Source: Rhodanobacter sp. LX-99 (GTDB taxonomy: Bacteria; Pseudomonadota; Gammaproteobacteria; Xanthomonadales; Rhodanobacteraceae). Taken from it: a DNA stretch of 64,000 nt. The stretch is from NCBI RefSeq assembly GCF_018599185.1, contig NZ_JAHFVL010000002.1:1-64000 (forward strand), written 5' to 3'. Below the pieces are notes generated by a model. The model was not told the origin of the DNA, did not search any database, and was given only the letters and a program-made list of their open reading frames with translations. Both the position numbers and the translations under genes were made by a program. Of this stretch, positions 7,291 to 17,247 are shown in pieces (position 1 is the first letter of the stretch; each line of letters opens with the position of its first letter).

Positions 7291-8499
7291 ATGCGCCGCG
7301 TCGTAGTGACAGGCATGGGCATCGTGTCGTGCCTGGGCAATGACCTGGAGACCGTGGCCGGCGCCTTGCGTGACGGCCGCAGCGGTATCCGGGCGATGCC
7401 TGAATATGCCGAGCTTGGCATGCGCAGCCATGTGGCCGGTGTGCCGAACATCGACCTGGAGGCGGTGATCGACCGCAAGCTGAAGCGCTTCATGGGCGAT
7501 GCGGCAGCCTATGCCTACGTGTCGATGCGTTCGGCGATGGCCGATGCCGGACTGGACGCGGAACAGGTTCGTCACCCGCGCATCGGCGCGATCGCCGGTT
7601 CCGGCGGTGGATCGCCGCGCTGGCAGATCGAAACCGGCGACCTGCTGCGCAACAAGGGCGTGCGCAAGATCGGCCCGTACATGGTGCCGCGCACGATGTG
7701 CTCGACCGTGTCGGCCACGCTGGCCACGACCTTCGGCATCCTGGGCCTGAGCTATTCGATCTCCGCCGCCTGCGCCACCTCGGCGCATTGCATTGGCGCC
7801 GCGGCCGACCTGATCCGGCACGGTGCGCAGGACGTGATGTTCGCCGGTGGCGGCGAGGAAGAACACTGGGGCATGACCTCGCAGTTCGACGCGATGGGCG
7901 CGCTGTCCAGCCATCACAACGACACCCCGGTCACCGCCTCGCGCCCCTACGACAGCAGTCGCGACGGCTTCGTCATCGCCAGCGGCGGCGGCATGCTGGT
8001 GCTGGAGGAGTACGAGCACGCGAAGGCGCGCGGCGCGCGCATCCACGCCGAACTTGTCGGTTACGGCGTCACCTCCGACGGTGCCGAGATGGTGGCGCCG
8101 TCCGGCGAGGGCGCGGTGCGCTGCATGCAGATGGCGCTGGCCAACGTCAACGCGCCGATCGATTACCTGAACACCCATGGCACCGCCACGCCGCTGGGCG
8201 ACATCGTCGAGCTCGACGCGGTGCGCGAAGTGTTCGGCGAGACGGTGCCGCCGCTGTCCTCGACCAAGGCGTTGACCGGCCACTCGCTGGGTGCCGCCAG
8301 CGTGCACGAAGCGATCTACAGTCTACTGATGCTCAAGGAAGGATTCGCCGCCGGCTCGGCCCACATCACCGAACTCGACCCGCGCGCCGAAGGTTTCCCG
8401 ATCCTGCGCGAAAGCCGCCCGGCGAAGCTGCACACGGTCATGTCGAACAGCTTCGGCTTCGGCGGCACCAATGGCAGCCTGGTATTTGCCAAGGTGTGA
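7291..8499 (+). CDS. fabB: 3-oxoacyl-ACP synthase I FabB
   Basis: Protein of 402 residues. FabB elongates the cis-unsaturated acyl-ACP made by FabA. The Cys-His-His triad is present: C161 in [14 protein letters not shown], the His in [11 protein letters not shown], and the His in [13 protein letters not shown]. The C-terminal [14 protein letters not shown] motif is typical. It begins one base after the fabA stop, so the two are translated together. It separates FabB from the FabF type mainly by its partnership with fabA, which is the standard proteobacterial arrangement. Confidence 0.95.
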   Translation: MRRVVVTGMGIVSCLGNDLETVAGALRDGRSGIRAMPEYAELGMRSHVAGVPNIDLEAVIDRKLKRFMGDAAAYAYVSMRSAMADAGLDAEQVRHPRIGAIAGSGGGSPRWQIETGDLLRNKGVRKIGPYMVPRTMCSTVSATLATTFGILGLSYSISAACATSAHCIGAAADLIRHGAQDVMFAGGGEEEHWGMTSQFDAMGALSSHHNDTPVTASRPYDSSRDGFVIASGGGMLVLEEYEHAKARGARIHAELVGYGVTSDGAEMVAPSGEGAVRCMQMALANVNAPIDYLNTHGTATPLGDIVELDAVREVFGETVPPLSSTKALTGHSLGAASVHEAIYSLLMLKEGFAAGSAHITELDPRAEGFPILRESRPAKLHTVMSNSFGFGGTNGSLVFAKV

Positions 8500-8686
8500 G
8501 CCGGCGGCAGCCATTCCCGACGAGCCGGTTGGCCTGCAGCGGCGGCCGGCACATGCCATCGGCCCGCTGGTGTACGGAGACCGGGGTATACCGAGGGGTG
8601 TCGGCGCGATAGGGTCGCGGCGGCCGCGTGTGCTGCCGGGTGGGGAGCGTCGGTGGCATGGCACGGCGACAGCAGCGGGGGCCGTG

Positions 8687-9298
8687 GTGAACGACGAATA
8701 CATGGAAGCGTGGTTTTCGCGCGTGGAGCCGGTATTGGGCGCAGCGCTCGAACGGCGGGACGTTCACACGTCGGCCCATTGCGGGCGGGTCGGCCGGCTG
8801 GCCCTGGCGTTCGCGGGGGATCTTGGACTGGCCGGCGAAGAGCTGCTGGTTCTGGATGTGGCGGCCCGGTTTCACGATGTGGGGAAGATTGGCGTTCCCG
8901 ATGCGATCCTGCACAAGCAGGGCGCGCTGAACGATGCCGAGTGGAAAATCATGAAGGGCCACAGCCTCCATGGCGAGCACATTGTGCGGATGGACCCGGA
9001 GCTGCCCTTTGGCGACGAGATCGCGCTGGCGGTGCGCCATCATCATGAGCACTACGATGGCACCGGCTATCCGGATGGCCTGCGCGGGCGCGCCATTCCG
9101 CTGCCGTCGCGGGTGCTGTCCGTGATCGACAGCTACGACGCGATACGCAAGCGTCGTGCCTACCATGCGGCCCATTCGCATGAATCCACGGTGGCCATCC
9201 TGGCCAGCGAGCGGGGCACCAAGCACGATCCGCAGATCCTCGATGCGTTCCTGTCGCACGACAGGCGTTGGTTCGACCGGCCGGGCGTGTCCGGCTAG
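8687..9298 (+). CDS. Stand-alone HD-GYP domain protein, probable cyclic-di-GMP phosphodiesterase
   Basis: Protein of 203 residues if started at the GTG at 8687; an ATG at 8702 is equally possible. A longer upstream reading would overlap fabB and has a low-complexity start, so it was rejected. The HD motif is in ARFHDVGKIGVPDAIL (H63, D64) and the GYP motif in HHEHYDGTGYPDGL near residue 117, the pattern of metal-dependent HD-GYP phosphodiesterases that hydrolyse cyclic-di-GMP. There is no receiver or sensor domain, so partners must give it input. It lies downstream of fabB and converges with ubiV, with no evident link to either. Confidence 0.8.
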   Translation: MNDEYMEAWFSRVEPVLGAALERRDVHTSAHCGRVGRLALAFAGDLGLAGEELLVLDVAARFHDVGKIGVPDAILHKQGALNDAEWKIMKGHSLHGEHIVRMDPELPFGDEIALAVRHHHEHYDGTGYPDGLRGRAIPLPSRVLSVIDSYDAIRKRRAYHAAHSHESTVAILASERGTKHDPQILDAFLSHDRRWFDRPGVSG

Positions 9299-9308
9299 CG
9301 GAGGCGAC

Positions 9309-10196
9309 TCAAGCGGTTTCCGGTACGCGCATGCCAGGCTCGCCGTGCCAGTAGCCGTTGCGCGCGCCGACCCGCGGCGGCGCCACCGGCGAGCGGCGGG
9401 CGAGGTGGTAGTGCGCCACCATCCCGGCCATGCCTTCGGCCTGCGGATACAGTCGCAGCACGTCCACGCCAAGCTCGCGCAGCTGCGGCAGTTCGGGACC
9501 GAGGTCGGTGATCTCCTCGCCCTGGATCTGGATGCCGTTGATGCGCAGGAACGGCCGGCCCTCGCGCGTGGCCAGCGGCATGCCGTCGGGATAGTCGATG
9601 CAGCGGAAGCCGCACTGGTCCTTGGCCACGTCCAGTGCGCGCGCGGTGAAGCAGCGCGCGGAGAACGCCAGCGGCAGCCGGCCGAACGCGATCACTTCCA
9701 GTTCCGGCATCTCGCGCTGTTCGGCCTGCATCGCCTCGCGCAATTCGCGCAGCAAGGTGTGGCCTTGTTCGACACCCGGCACCCAGCGGCGCAAGCCGTC
9801 CTCCATCAGCATCGCCAGCGCGTGGTGGTTGTAGACGTTGAGCGTGGGCCCGGCGACGAACGGCACGCCGCGCTCGCGGCACAGCTGCACCGCCGAGAGG
9901 TCGTTCGCCTCGATCCAGCAGTCGCCGTGGTCGACCAGCCGCTGCAGCGCGCCGAGTTCCGATTCGGCCTCGATCAGCGCCAGCGACGACAGCACGACCT
10001 GCTTGCCGCTGCGGGCGAGTTCGGCGGCCAGTGCGATCCAGTCGCGCGTGCCCAGCTCGCGGCGCTTGCTGCACACCGTTTCGCCCAGGTAGATGATGTC
10101 GAGCGGCCAGTCGGCGGCCTCGCGGTAGAACGCCAGCGTGTGTTCGCGCGGCCAGAAATACTGCAGCGGGCCGAGGCTCAGTTTCATCGTCGTCAT
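9309..10196 (-). CDS. ubiV: UbiV, oxygen-independent ubiquinone hydroxylation protein (U32 family)
   Basis: Protein of 295 residues. UbiV forms a complex with UbiU that hydroxylates the ubiquinone ring without oxygen, with UbiT as accessory factor. The four cysteines that bind its [4Fe-4S] cluster are visible: C42 (GETVCSKRRE), C182, C195 and C199 (RCFTARALDVAKDQCGFRC). The start used is ATG 10196 (MTTMKLSLGP), two bases after the ubiU stop; an internal ATG at 10187 is also possible. It is co-transcribed with ubiU. The pair lets the cell make ubiquinone for nitrate and nitrite respiration in the absence of oxygen. Confidence 0.93.
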   Translation of the reverse strand: MTTMKLSLGPLQYFWPREHTLAFYREAADWPLDIIYLGETVCSKRRELGTRDWIALAAELARSGKQVVLSSLALIEAESELGALQRLVDHGDCWIEANDLSAVQLCRERGVPFVAGPTLNVYNHHALAMLMEDGLRRWVPGVEQGHTLLRELREAMQAEQREMPELEVIAFGRLPLAFSARCFTARALDVAKDQCGFRCIDYPDGMPLATREGRPFLRINGIQIQGEEITDLGPELPQLRELGVDVLRLYPQAEGMAGMVAHYHLARRSPVAPPRVGARNGYWHGEPGMRVPETA

Positions 10197-10198
10197 CG

Positions 10199-11197
10199 TC
10201 AATGCCAGGAGCGGTGATAGGGGCCGAGCGTGGTCTGGTGACCCTCGGCGTGCTTCGACAGCGCGGACTGCCAGCGCGGTTGCGCCGACCAGTCCTGCGG
10301 CGAAGCGCGGTAGCGGTCCAGCGCGTCGCGCCAGGTGCGGGTGACCGAGCCGACATAGGCGACGCCGCGCTGGCGACCCTCGATCTTCAGCGCCGCCACG
10401 CCGGCTTGCGCCAGTCGCGGCAGCAGCTCCAGCGTGTTCAGGCTGGTCGGTTCCTCCAGCGCGTGGAAGACCTCGCCGCCGACCTCGAAGCGGCCCTTGC
10501 ACACGGTCGGATAGCCGGCCGGTTCACGCGCTTCGAAACGGTCCATCAGCACCTGGTTGAGGCGCACGCTGCGGCGGCCGTCGTCGTGTTCCTCCCAGCG
10601 CACGAAGCTGGCCGGCGAGCACACGCCGTGCCGGTTCGGCGAGGCGCCGGTGACGTAGCTGGAAAGCTGGCAGCGGCCTTCGACCATGATGCACAGGCTG
10701 CCGAACGCGAAGACCTCCAGCGGCACCGGCGAGACTTCGCACAGGCGTTCCACCTGCTGGATCGACAGCACCCGCGGCAACACCGCACGGCTGATGCCGA
10801 AGCGCTCGTGCGCATAGCGCAGCGCCGGCGCGGTGGTCGCCGAACCCTGCACCGACAGATGCCGCTTCAGCGCGGGATGCGTGCGCGTGGCGTAGTCGAG
10901 CACGGCCATTTCCGCCGCGATGATCGCGTCGCAGCCGAATTCGGCGGCCTTGTCCACCGCGGCGTACCACTGCGGCAGGCGCGCGCTGTCGGGATAGGTG
11001 TTCAGCGCCAGGTAGACCTGCCTGCCGCGCTGGTGCGCGTAGGCGATGCCGTCGCGCAGTTCGTCGTCGCTGAAGTTCAGCCCGGGAAACGCGCGGGCGT
11101 TGGTCTGGTCGCGGAAGCCCGCGTAGACCGCGTCGGCGCCGGCGTCGATCGCCGCTTGCAGCGCCGGCAGGTTGCCGGCAGGACAGACCAGTTGCAT
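10199..11197 (-). CDS. ubiU: UbiU, oxygen-independent ubiquinone hydroxylation protein (U32 family)
   Basis: Protein of 332 residues. It has the U32 fold start MQLVCPAGNLPALQAAIDAG and the four cluster cysteines C169, C176, C193 and C233 (SLCIMVEGRCQL, HGVCSPASF, PTVCKGRF), nearly the same numbering as E. coli UbiU. The start at 11197 is preferred over an ATG 84 bases upstream, because the extra 28 residues are unlike the family. UbiU and UbiV form the hydroxylase of the anaerobic ubiquinone pathway. An FNR-type site lies 65.5 bases upstream of this start, shared with a divergent secreted-protein gene. Confidence 0.94.
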   Translation of the reverse strand: MQLVCPAGNLPALQAAIDAGADAVYAGFRDQTNARAFPGLNFSDDELRDGIAYAHQRGRQVYLALNTYPDSARLPQWYAAVDKAAEFGCDAIIAAEMAVLDYATRTHPALKRHLSVQGSATTAPALRYAHERFGISRAVLPRVLSIQQVERLCEVSPVPLEVFAFGSLCIMVEGRCQLSSYVTGASPNRHGVCSPASFVRWEEHDDGRRSVRLNQVLMDRFEAREPAGYPTVCKGRFEVGGEVFHALEEPTSLNTLELLPRLAQAGVAALKIEGRQRGVAYVGSVTRTWRDALDRYRASPQDWSAQPRWQSALSKHAEGHQTTLGPYHRSWH

Positions 11198-11255
11198 GAG
11201 CACCTCGAAGCAGGGAGTTCGGGGCGCATCGTGGCGTTCGTCGCCGGTGCCTGCG

Positions 11256-11269
11256 TTGACGTGGATCAG
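11256..11269 (-). promoter_or_regulatory. FNR-type site between ubiU and a divergent gene
   Basis: TTGACGTGGATCAG on the plus strand, 9 of 10 consensus positions. Its centre is 65.5 bases before the ubiU start and 87.5 bases before the ATG of the divergent gene at 11350. It may serve ubiUV, the divergent gene, or both. Confidence 0.55.
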
Positions 11270-11349
11270 CTGGATCCGCATTGCCCGGAGCTACCATGCC
11301 CTGCATCCGTCACATGCATGGTGCTGCTTCCTACCGAGGAGTCGATTCG

Positions 11350-11841
11350 ATGAAATACAAGCATGCTGTCACCGCCGCCCTGCTGTGCGCGTTCTCGCTG
11401 GCGCCTTTGGCGCAGGCGGTGGCCCAGGAGCATCACCATCACGCCGCCGCACCGGCGGCCGCGCCGGCAGCGGCGCAGCGCTGGGCGCCGGATGCGCCGC
11501 TGAGCGAGGGGATGCGCCGCGCACATGCCGCGGTGGACGAGTTGCGCCATTACGAGATGGGCCACATGAGCGCGCCGATGGCGGTGGACCGGGCCACCAG
11601 CGTCGAGGAGGCGGTGACCTACATGTTCGCCCACTGCAAGCTGGCGCCCGAGCCCGACGCTGCGCTGCACGGCATCCTGGTGCCGCTGCTGAGCGCGGCA
11701 CAGGCACTGAAGGCCGATCCGAACAAGGTCTCGGCGGTGGCCGACATGCGCGCGGCGATCGCGCACTATCCGCAGTATTTCAACGACCCCGGCTGGGACC
11801 AGCCGGCCCCGGTCGAGCACGTGATGCACGACGAGCCCTGA
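11350..11841 (+). CDS. Secreted His/Ala-rich protein of unknown function
   Basis: Protein of 163 residues with a clear Sec signal peptide (MKYKHAVTAALLCAFSLAPLAQAVAQ). The mature N-terminus starts EHHHH followed by an Ala/Pro-rich stretch, so metal binding is possible. The rest is helical with several His and Met residues (HYEMGHM, then MFAHCKLAPEPDAALHGILVPLL) and one Cys. The start follows a CCGAGGAG ribosome site. I do not recognise the family firmly; a periplasmic copper- or haem-related role would fit a denitrification region. It is divergent from ubiUV across an FNR-type site, which suggests anaerobic expression. Confidence 0.75.
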   Translation: MKYKHAVTAALLCAFSLAPLAQAVAQEHHHHAAAPAAAPAAAQRWAPDAPLSEGMRRAHAAVDELRHYEMGHMSAPMAVDRATSVEEAVTYMFAHCKLAPEPDAALHGILVPLLSAAQALKADPNKVSAVADMRAAIAHYPQYFNDPGWDQPAPVEHVMHDEP

Positions 11842-11886
11842 GTCGTACCGCATCCGTCGGCGGCGGCAGGTCGTGGCCGCCGCACA

Positions 11887-13374
11887 TCACGTTGCCGTCG
11901 GTGTGCGCGCGGCCTGCAGCGCCGCCCACAGCGTGTCGACGCGCCGTTCCACCGCGGCATCCGGCACGATCGGCCGGCTCCAGGCGCGCGTGGTTTCGGC
12001 CGGCCATTTGTTCGTCGCGTCGATGCCGAGCTTGGAGCCGAGTCCGGCGACCGGGCTGGCGAAGTCGAGGTAGTCGATCGGGGTGTTTTCCACCAGCATC
12101 GTGTCGCGCGCCGGATCGACGCGGGTCGATACGGCCCAGATCACCTGTGCCCAGTCGCGCACGTCGATATCGTCATCGGTGACGATCACGAACTTGGTGT
12201 AGGTGAACTGGCGCAGGTACGACCACACGCCCATCATCACCCGCCGCGCGTGGCCGGCGTACTGCTTGCGGATGCCGACCACCGCGATGCGGTACGAGCA
12301 CGCCTCCGGCGGCAGGTGGAAGTCCACGATTTCCGGGAACACCTTCTGCAGGATCGGCACGAACACGTCGTTCAGCGCCATCGCCAGTACCGAGGGTTCG
12401 TCGTGCGGCGCGCGGCCCATGTAGCTGCCGTGGTAGATCGCGCCGCGGCGCAGGTGCATGCGTTCGATCGTGAACACCGGAAAGTGGTCCTGCGCGTTGT
12501 AGTAGCCGGTATGGTCGCCGAACGGGCCTTCCAGCGCGCTGTCGCCGGGATGGATGAAACCTTCCAGCAGGATCTCCGCGCCGGCCGGCGCGTCCAGCCC
12601 GGTCAGTTCGCTGTGCCACACGCGCGTGCGCTGGCCGCGCAGCAGGCCGGCGAATTCGTATTCGGACAAGGTGTCGGGCACCGGCGCCACCGCGGCCAGC
12701 AGCGTGGCCGGGTCGGCGCCGATCGCCACCAGCACGGGAAACGGTTGCCGCGGATGCGCGGCGCACCAGTCGGCGTGGTCCAGCGCGCCGCCGCGATGCG
12801 GCAGCCAGCGCATGATCACCCGGTTCGGCCCGATCACCTGCTGGCGGTAGATCGCCACGTTCTGCCGCGGCTTGCTGGTGCCGCGCGTCACCACCAGGCC
12901 GAACGTGATCAGCTTGCCGGCGTCGTCGGGCCAGCAATGCTGGATCGGCAGCCGCGCGAGATCGATGTCGCCGCCCCGCAATGTTTCGTGTTCGAACGCG
13001 GCTTCGCGCACACGCTGCGGCGCCACGTGCGCCAGTTGCGCCAGTTCCGGCCAGGTCGCCAGCGCCTGGCGCAGACTGGACGGCCAGCGCGGCTCCTTGA
13101 TCGCGGCGAGCAACTGGCCGAGTTCGCGCAACGAGGCCAGCGGCCGCCCGGCCAGCGCCAGTTCGATGCGCCGGCGGTGGCCGAACAGGTTGCCCAGCAG
13201 CGCATGCGGCGCATCGACGGGGCGCTCCATCAGCAAGGCGGGGCCGCCCTCGCGCAACGCACGCAAGCTGAGCGCGGTGGATTCCAGGTGCGGATCGACC
13301 GGCGCCGCCACGCGCTGCAGCTGCCGTTCGCGTTCGAGGTGCGCGAGGAAACCGCGCAGGTCGTGGAAGCTCAT
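11887..13374 (-). CDS. ubiD: UbiD, 4-hydroxy-3-polyprenylbenzoate decarboxylase
   Basis: Protein of 495 residues, matching the 497 of E. coli UbiD. UbiD removes the carboxyl group of the prenylated benzoate in ubiquinone synthesis using prenylated FMN supplied by UbiX (not in this window). Family sequence is clear throughout: [19 protein letters not shown] at the start, [23 protein letters not shown] with the conserved acidic residue region, and [23 protein letters not shown] near the end. Its ATG overlaps the stop of the prephenate dehydrogenase-like gene by 4 bases. It is the last gene of a tightly coupled five-gene operon, and lies next to ubiUV. Confidence 0.95.
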   Translation of the reverse strand: MSFHDLRGFLAHLERERQLQRVAAPVDPHLESTALSLRALREGGPALLMERPVDAPHALLGNLFGHRRRIELALAGRPLASLRELGQLLAAIKEPRWPSSLRQALATWPELAQLAHVAPQRVREAAFEHETLRGGDIDLARLPIQHCWPDDAGKLITFGLVVTRGTSKPRQNVAIYRQQVIGPNRVIMRWLPHRGGALDHADWCAAHPRQPFPVLVAIGADPATLLAAVAPVPDTLSEYEFAGLLRGQRTRVWHSELTGLDAPAGAEILLEGFIHPGDSALEGPFGDHTGYYNAQDHFPVFTIERMHLRRGAIYHGSYMGRAPHDEPSVLAMALNDVFVPILQKVFPEIVDFHLPPEACSYRIAVVGIRKQYAGHARRVMMGVWSYLRQFTYTKFVIVTDDDIDVRDWAQVIWAVSTRVDPARDTMLVENTPIDYLDFASPVAGLGSKLGIDATNKWPAETTRAWSRPIVPDAAVERRVDTLWAALQAARTPTAT

Positions 13375-14174
13375 GCGGGTGGCCCGGGGATGGCCAGGCT
13401 GTCGCCGTCCGCGTCGGCCAGCAGCTGCCGATGCACCCGTTCGAGTTCCGCCAGCAGCTGCGCGCGCGCCTCGGCGGCAAACGGGTTCTCGCGCTGGATC
13501 GCGGCGAACAGGTGGCCGGCGTCGCCGCGCACCGCCGCCAGCATGTGCTTCATGCCCTGGAACGACGGCGGCGCCACCGGCAGGCCGTCGTCCACGCCGA
13601 GGTCGACCAGCCCCTTGGCGATGAAGAACGCCAGCGCGTGGGTCCTGGCCATGGCGCGGTCGTGGCTTTCCGGGTCCTGCACGATGACTTCGCAGCCGAG
13701 ATCGCGGAACAGTTCGCCGGCGCGTGCGGCGGCCTGCGGATGATCCGCGGCGGGACAGGTCACCGCGCGCAACGGCCGTTCGTCGCGCGCCAGGCTGAGC
13801 GGGCCGAACAGCGGATGCGTGCCGACGTGTGGAATATCCGCACCGAGCAGTTCGTCCATCGTCGCGCAGGGATGCAGCTTCACGCTGCCCACGTCGAGTA
13901 CGGTATGCCCGGCATGCAGCAGCGGACGCAGCGCAAGCAACGCATCGTGCATGTGCGGGACCGGCATCGCCAGCACGATCCAGCGCGCTTCGCCGACGGC
14001 GGCAGGCATCGACGCGGCGGCCAGAGCTGCGGGGATATCCGCGTGCGGATCCCAGGCGCGCACGCGATGTCCCGCCTGCAACAGCAGCTCGGCGAAGGCC
14101 GCGCCGAAGCGGCCATAGCCGAGCACGGCAAATGTGGCGGATTGCGCAGGCTCGCGCGGCGCGGCGGCGCTCAT
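13371..14174 (-). CDS. Prephenate dehydrogenase-like protein (TyrA family)
   Basis: Protein of 267 residues. The N-terminal Rossmann motif is [15 protein letters not shown] (GxGxxG). Further on are [35 protein letters not shown] (the conserved His-Pro of TyrA enzymes), and the helical C-terminal domain with [19 protein letters not shown]. TyrA enzymes convert prephenate to 4-hydroxyphenylpyruvate, or arogenate to tyrosine; which applies here cannot be told. There is no fused chorismate mutase, but one is encoded as the UbiT fusion at 3.3 kb. It overlaps ubiD and the upstream PLP enzyme gene by 4 bases each (ATGA). Confidence 0.82.
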   Translation of the reverse strand: MSAAAPREPAQSATFAVLGYGRFGAAFAELLLQAGHRVRAWDPHADIPAALAAASMPAAVGEARWIVLAMPVPHMHDALLALRPLLHAGHTVLDVGSVKLHPCATMDELLGADIPHVGTHPLFGPLSLARDERPLRAVTCPAADHPQAAARAGELFRDLGCEVIVQDPESHDRAMARTHALAFFIAKGLVDLGVDDGLPVAPPSFQGMKHMLAAVRGDAGHLFAAIQRENPFAAEARAQLLAELERVHRQLLADADGDSLAIPGPPA

Positions 14175-15295
14175 GCCGCGAGGGGCGGGCGGCCGCTGGC
14201 CAGGCTGGCGCGCAGTGCATCGCTCCAGGGCGCGAGGTCGATGCCGCGGGCGGCCAGCCAGCCGCGATCGAACAGCGTCTGCGCGTAGCGCTCGCCGCGA
14301 TCGCACAGCAGGCTCACGATGCTGCCGCGCTCGCCGCGGGCGCGCATCGAGGCGGCCAGTTGCAGGCAGGCCACGAGGTTGGTACCGGACGAGCCGCCGT
14401 AGCGATGGCCGAGCAGTTCCTCCAGCAGCCATGCGGCGGCAATCGAGGCGGCGTCGGGCACCTCGACCGCGCGGTCGACCACGTCGAACAAGAAGCCTGG
14501 TTCCACCCGCGGCCGGCCGATGCCTTCGATCAGGGTGGGCTGGCTGGCCACCGCGTGCGCATCGCGTGTGCGCCAGCCGTGCACGAAGCCGCTGCCGGCC
14601 GGTTCGGCCACGCACAGCTGCGTGTACAGCCGGCGATAGCGCAGGTAGCGGCCGATGGTGGCCGAGGTGCCGCCGGTGCCGGCGCCGCAGACGATCCAGG
14701 CCGGCTCGGGCTCGGCCTCGAGCGCGAGCTGGCCGATGATCGACTCGGCGATGTTGTTGTTGCCGCGCCAGTCGGTGGCGCGTTCGGCCAGGCCGAACTG
14801 GTCCAGGTGGCAGGCGCCGCGCGCGGCGTGCCCGGCGGCGCGCGCATGCACCTGCGCGGGATCGTCGACCAGGTCGCACTCGCCGCCCAGCGCCTGCACG
14901 TCGCGGATCTTGCCGGGCGCGGTGCAGGCCGGCATCACCGCGATGAACGGCAGGCCCAGCAGGCGCGCGAACCACGCCTCGGAGATCGCCGTGCTGCCGG
15001 AGGAGGCATCCACCACGGCCTGGCCGCCGCGCAGCCGGCCGTTGCACAGCGCGTACAGGAACAGCGAGCGGGCGAGGCGATGCTTCAGGCTGCCGCTGGG
15101 GTGCGCGGCCTCGTCCTTGAAATAGAAGTCGATGCCGTGGAAGCCGGGGAAGTTCAGCTTCAGCAGGTGGGTGTCGGCCGAACGCGCCGCTTCCTGCGCC
15201 AGCTTCGCCAATGCCGTGTGCACCCAGCGGCGGTCGGTTTCGCGTTGCGGGTTGACCAGTCGCAGGACGCTGTCCATCGGAGGCTCCGGATTCAT
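14171..15295 (-). CDS. PLP-dependent enzyme of the cysteine synthase family, Cds1 (cysteine desulfhydrase)-like
   Basis: Protein of 374 residues of fold-type II PLP enzymes. The Schiff-base Lys is in [13 protein letters not shown], the substrate-binding loop is [11 protein letters not shown] instead of the TSGNTG of true cysteine synthases, and the phosphate-binding glycine loop is [12 protein letters not shown]. The [10 protein letters not shown] type loop is what I associate with the Cds1 branch, which degrades cysteine with H2S release; this is a family-level inference. Start 15295 was chosen because it makes an ATGA overlap with the decarboxylase stop; MDS at 15277 is possible. It is the third gene in the SirB2-to-UbiD operon. 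Confidence 0.72.
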   Translation of the reverse strand: MNPEPPMDSVLRLVNPQRETDRRWVHTALAKLAQEAARSADTHLLKLNFPGFHGIDFYFKDEAAHPSGSLKHRLARSLFLYALCNGRLRGGQAVVDASSGSTAISEAWFARLLGLPFIAVMPACTAPGKIRDVQALGGECDLVDDPAQVHARAAGHAARGACHLDQFGLAERATDWRGNNNIAESIIGQLALEAEPEPAWIVCGAGTGGTSATIGRYLRYRRLYTQLCVAEPAGSGFVHGWRTRDAHAVASQPTLIEGIGRPRVEPGFLFDVVDRAVEVPDAASIAAAWLLEELLGHRYGGSSGTNLVACLQLAASMRARGERGSIVSLLCDRGERYAQTLFDRGWLAARGIDLAPWSDALRASLASGRPPLAA

Positions 15296-17247
15296 GTCGC
15301 GATACTGGCGACGCTGCACAAGCTGCGCACGCGGCGGCCGAGGAAGTCGAAGTAGCGGTCGATGTAGCTGATGCCGTTCTCGTGGTCGATCAGGTACGGG
15401 TTCATCAGCGTGTGACGCAGGATCAGCAGGCGGTCGTCGCCGGGAACGAAGCTGGCCGGATCCAGGCCCAGCGCGCCGAAAATGCGCGTGGTCTGCGCCG
15501 GACCCAGCATGTCCGGTCGCAGGCTGGTCACCGAGCCGAAGAACTCCTTCAGCTGCAGCGGTTGGTGCGGATCGCAGCGCAGTTCGTCGTGCAGCGCGCG
15601 CACGAACGCGTTCGCCGTCGCCACCGAGGCGTTGCCGCTGGGGTTGAGCGCGAGGCAGACCAGGTTGCTGTCCGGCGCGAACGGCACCAGCGCGTGGACG
15701 CAGCCGGCCAGTTCCAGCGCGAAGCGTTGCGCGCGTGCGTGGAAGGTTTCGGCCGCGCGCACGGTGGCGCGCGGCAGGCGGCCGAAGTGGGCGTGGTCCA
15801 GCGGCAGCACCTTGTGCGTCACGTACACCGCGGCCGCCGCCGCGCCGGATTTCGAGCCCTCCGGGATGAACTGGCCCAGGCTGCGGTAGCGCGCCAGGTA
15901 GCCGGCCGGCGTGGCGGCATGGAACACGTAGTCGGCGCGCTCGGCCAGCAGCGCCATCGCGCGGTGGTCGCGGCAGATGAAGGCGCCGCTGCCGTAGGGC
16001 AGGTAGCCGAGCTTGTGCGGGTCGACGGTGACCGAGTCGGTGTCGCCCAGCGCGGCGAACGCGGCGTGCACCGCGGGCGTGGGGAACTGCGTGTAGTCGG
16101 CGGCCACTTCGTCGCGCGTGCGCAGCGAGCCGTCCTCGTGGCGGAACAGCGTGGCCAGGTAGCCGCCCCAGGCGGCGTCCACGTGCACGGCAAAGTCCAG
16201 GCCGTGCCGGCGCGATTCATGCCGCGCGGCGAGCACGGCGTCGATCGGGTCGATGGTGCCGTACTCGGTGCCGCCGAGCACGGCCACGCACATCAGCACG
16301 GGTCGACGCTCGCGCACGCAGCGTTCCAGCGTGTCGCGCAAGGCGGCGGGGTCCAGCCGCATGCCGGCGGTGGGCAGCAGTTCCAGCTGATCGCGGCCCA
16401 GGCCGAGCAGTTTCAGCCCCTTGCTCCACGAGTAGTGCGCGGTGACCGGCGCCAGCACCAGCGGCACGCGCAGCTGCGGGTGTGCGGCGAAGAAGCCGGC
16501 CAGGCCGCGCTGATCGATGCGCTCGTTCTCCACCCGTCGCAGCCAGCGCGCGCGTTCGGCCGGCGCTTGTGCGGCCAGCCACTGCTGCCACGCCTGCAGC
16601 AGGGCGATGCCGTCGGCGTGGGACAGATTGAACGCGCTCCAGTCGTCGGCGGGCAAGGCCAGTTCCGGCACCTGCGCCGCACGCAACGCGACCGGAAACG
16701 CCTTCAGCGCCAGCGCCAGGCGCAGCGCCTGGTAGTTCGCCAGGGTGCCGCCGGAGGTGAGGTGGCCGAACGCGCAGGCGTCCTGCGCCGGGTCGTGCGG
16801 GTAGCCGAGCATGCGCGCCAGCTGCAGGCCGGCCTGCACCTCCATGTCGACGGTGACCGGGGCGGCGTCTTCGCTGACGTTGTTGGGGTTGTACGGCAGC
16901 GTGAGCATCTGCGCGGCCAGTCCCGGCAGCAGCAGGTCGGAGGCCATGTGGCCGATGTAGCGCGGGCTGTGGAACGGCACCGACTTCTTCAGCGCGGCGG
17001 AGAGCTGGTGCAGTTCGCGGCGCATGCGCGATTCGAAGGCGAGGTAGTCCGGATGATGCGCGGCGGCGGTGGCGATCGCCGGTGGGTCTTCCGGGTGGAA
17101 GTTGCGCCGCCAGTACACGTGGTCGCGCAGGAATTCGACCAGCAGCTTTTCCAGCAGCGTGTCGTTCTCGCCGTACGGGCCGAGGAAGCAGGCGTCCAGC
17201 GCGTGGTCGCGCGGTTCTTCCGCGGGGAAGGGTTGTGCCGCGCTCAT
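15292..17247 (-). CDS. Group II PLP decarboxylase related to tyrosine decarboxylase
   Basis: Protein of 651 residues. It resembles bacterial tyrosine decarboxylase over its length: FLGPYGENDTLLEKLL and RRNFHPEDPP at the start, RYIGHMASDLLLPGL, PYNPNNVSEDAAPVT, HYSWSKGLKLLGLG with the PLP-stacking His region, VHVDAAWGGY, and DPHKLGYLPYGSGAF with the PLP Lys. The end (LILRHTLMNPYLID) also fits. Substrate is not certain; aspartate or another aromatic amino acid is possible. It overlaps its neighbours on both sides by 4 bases (ATGA), placing it in a five-gene operon with a TyrA-like enzyme and UbiD. Confidence 0.8.
   Translation of the reverse strand: MSAAQPFPAEEPRDHALDACFLGPYGENDTLLEKLLVEFLRDHVYWRRNFHPEDPPAIATAAAHHPDYLAFESRMRRELHQLSAALKKSVPFHSPRYIGHMASDLLLPGLAAQMLTLPYNPNNVSEDAAPVTVDMEVQAGLQLARMLGYPHDPAQDACAFGHLTSGGTLANYQALRLALALKAFPVALRAAQVPELALPADDWSAFNLSHADGIALLQAWQQWLAAQAPAERARWLRRVENERIDQRGLAGFFAAHPQLRVPLVLAPVTAHYSWSKGLKLLGLGRDQLELLPTAGMRLDPAALRDTLERCVRERRPVLMCVAVLGGTEYGTIDPIDAVLAARHESRRHGLDFAVHVDAAWGGYLATLFRHEDGSLRTRDEVAADYTQFPTPAVHAAFAALGDTDSVTVDPHKLGYLPYGSGAFICRDHRAMALLAERADYVFHAATPAGYLARYRSLGQFIPEGSKSGAAAAAVYVTHKVLPLDHAHFGRLPRATVRAAETFHARAQRFALELAGCVHALVPFAPDSNLVCLALNPSGNASVATANAFVRALHDELRCDPHQPLQLKEFFGSVTSLRPDMLGPAQTTRIFGALGLDPASFVPGDDRLLILRHTLMNPYLIDHENGISYIDRYFDFLGRRVRSLCSVASIAT

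Noticed and set aside
8471..8686. N-terminal extension of the HD-GYP protein from an ATG inside fabB
   Set aside because: The extra 72 residues are Arg/Gly/Pro-rich and would overlap fabB; a GTG at 8687 gives a compact HD-GYP domain.
11198..11281. Longer UbiU beginning at 11281
   Set aside because: The added 28 residues are unlike the family and would place the start codon upstream of, and the FNR-type site inside, the coding region.
12250..13743. A 497-codon frame antisense to ubiD
   Set aside because: It lacks any known motif, whereas ubiD on the other strand matches its family over the full length.
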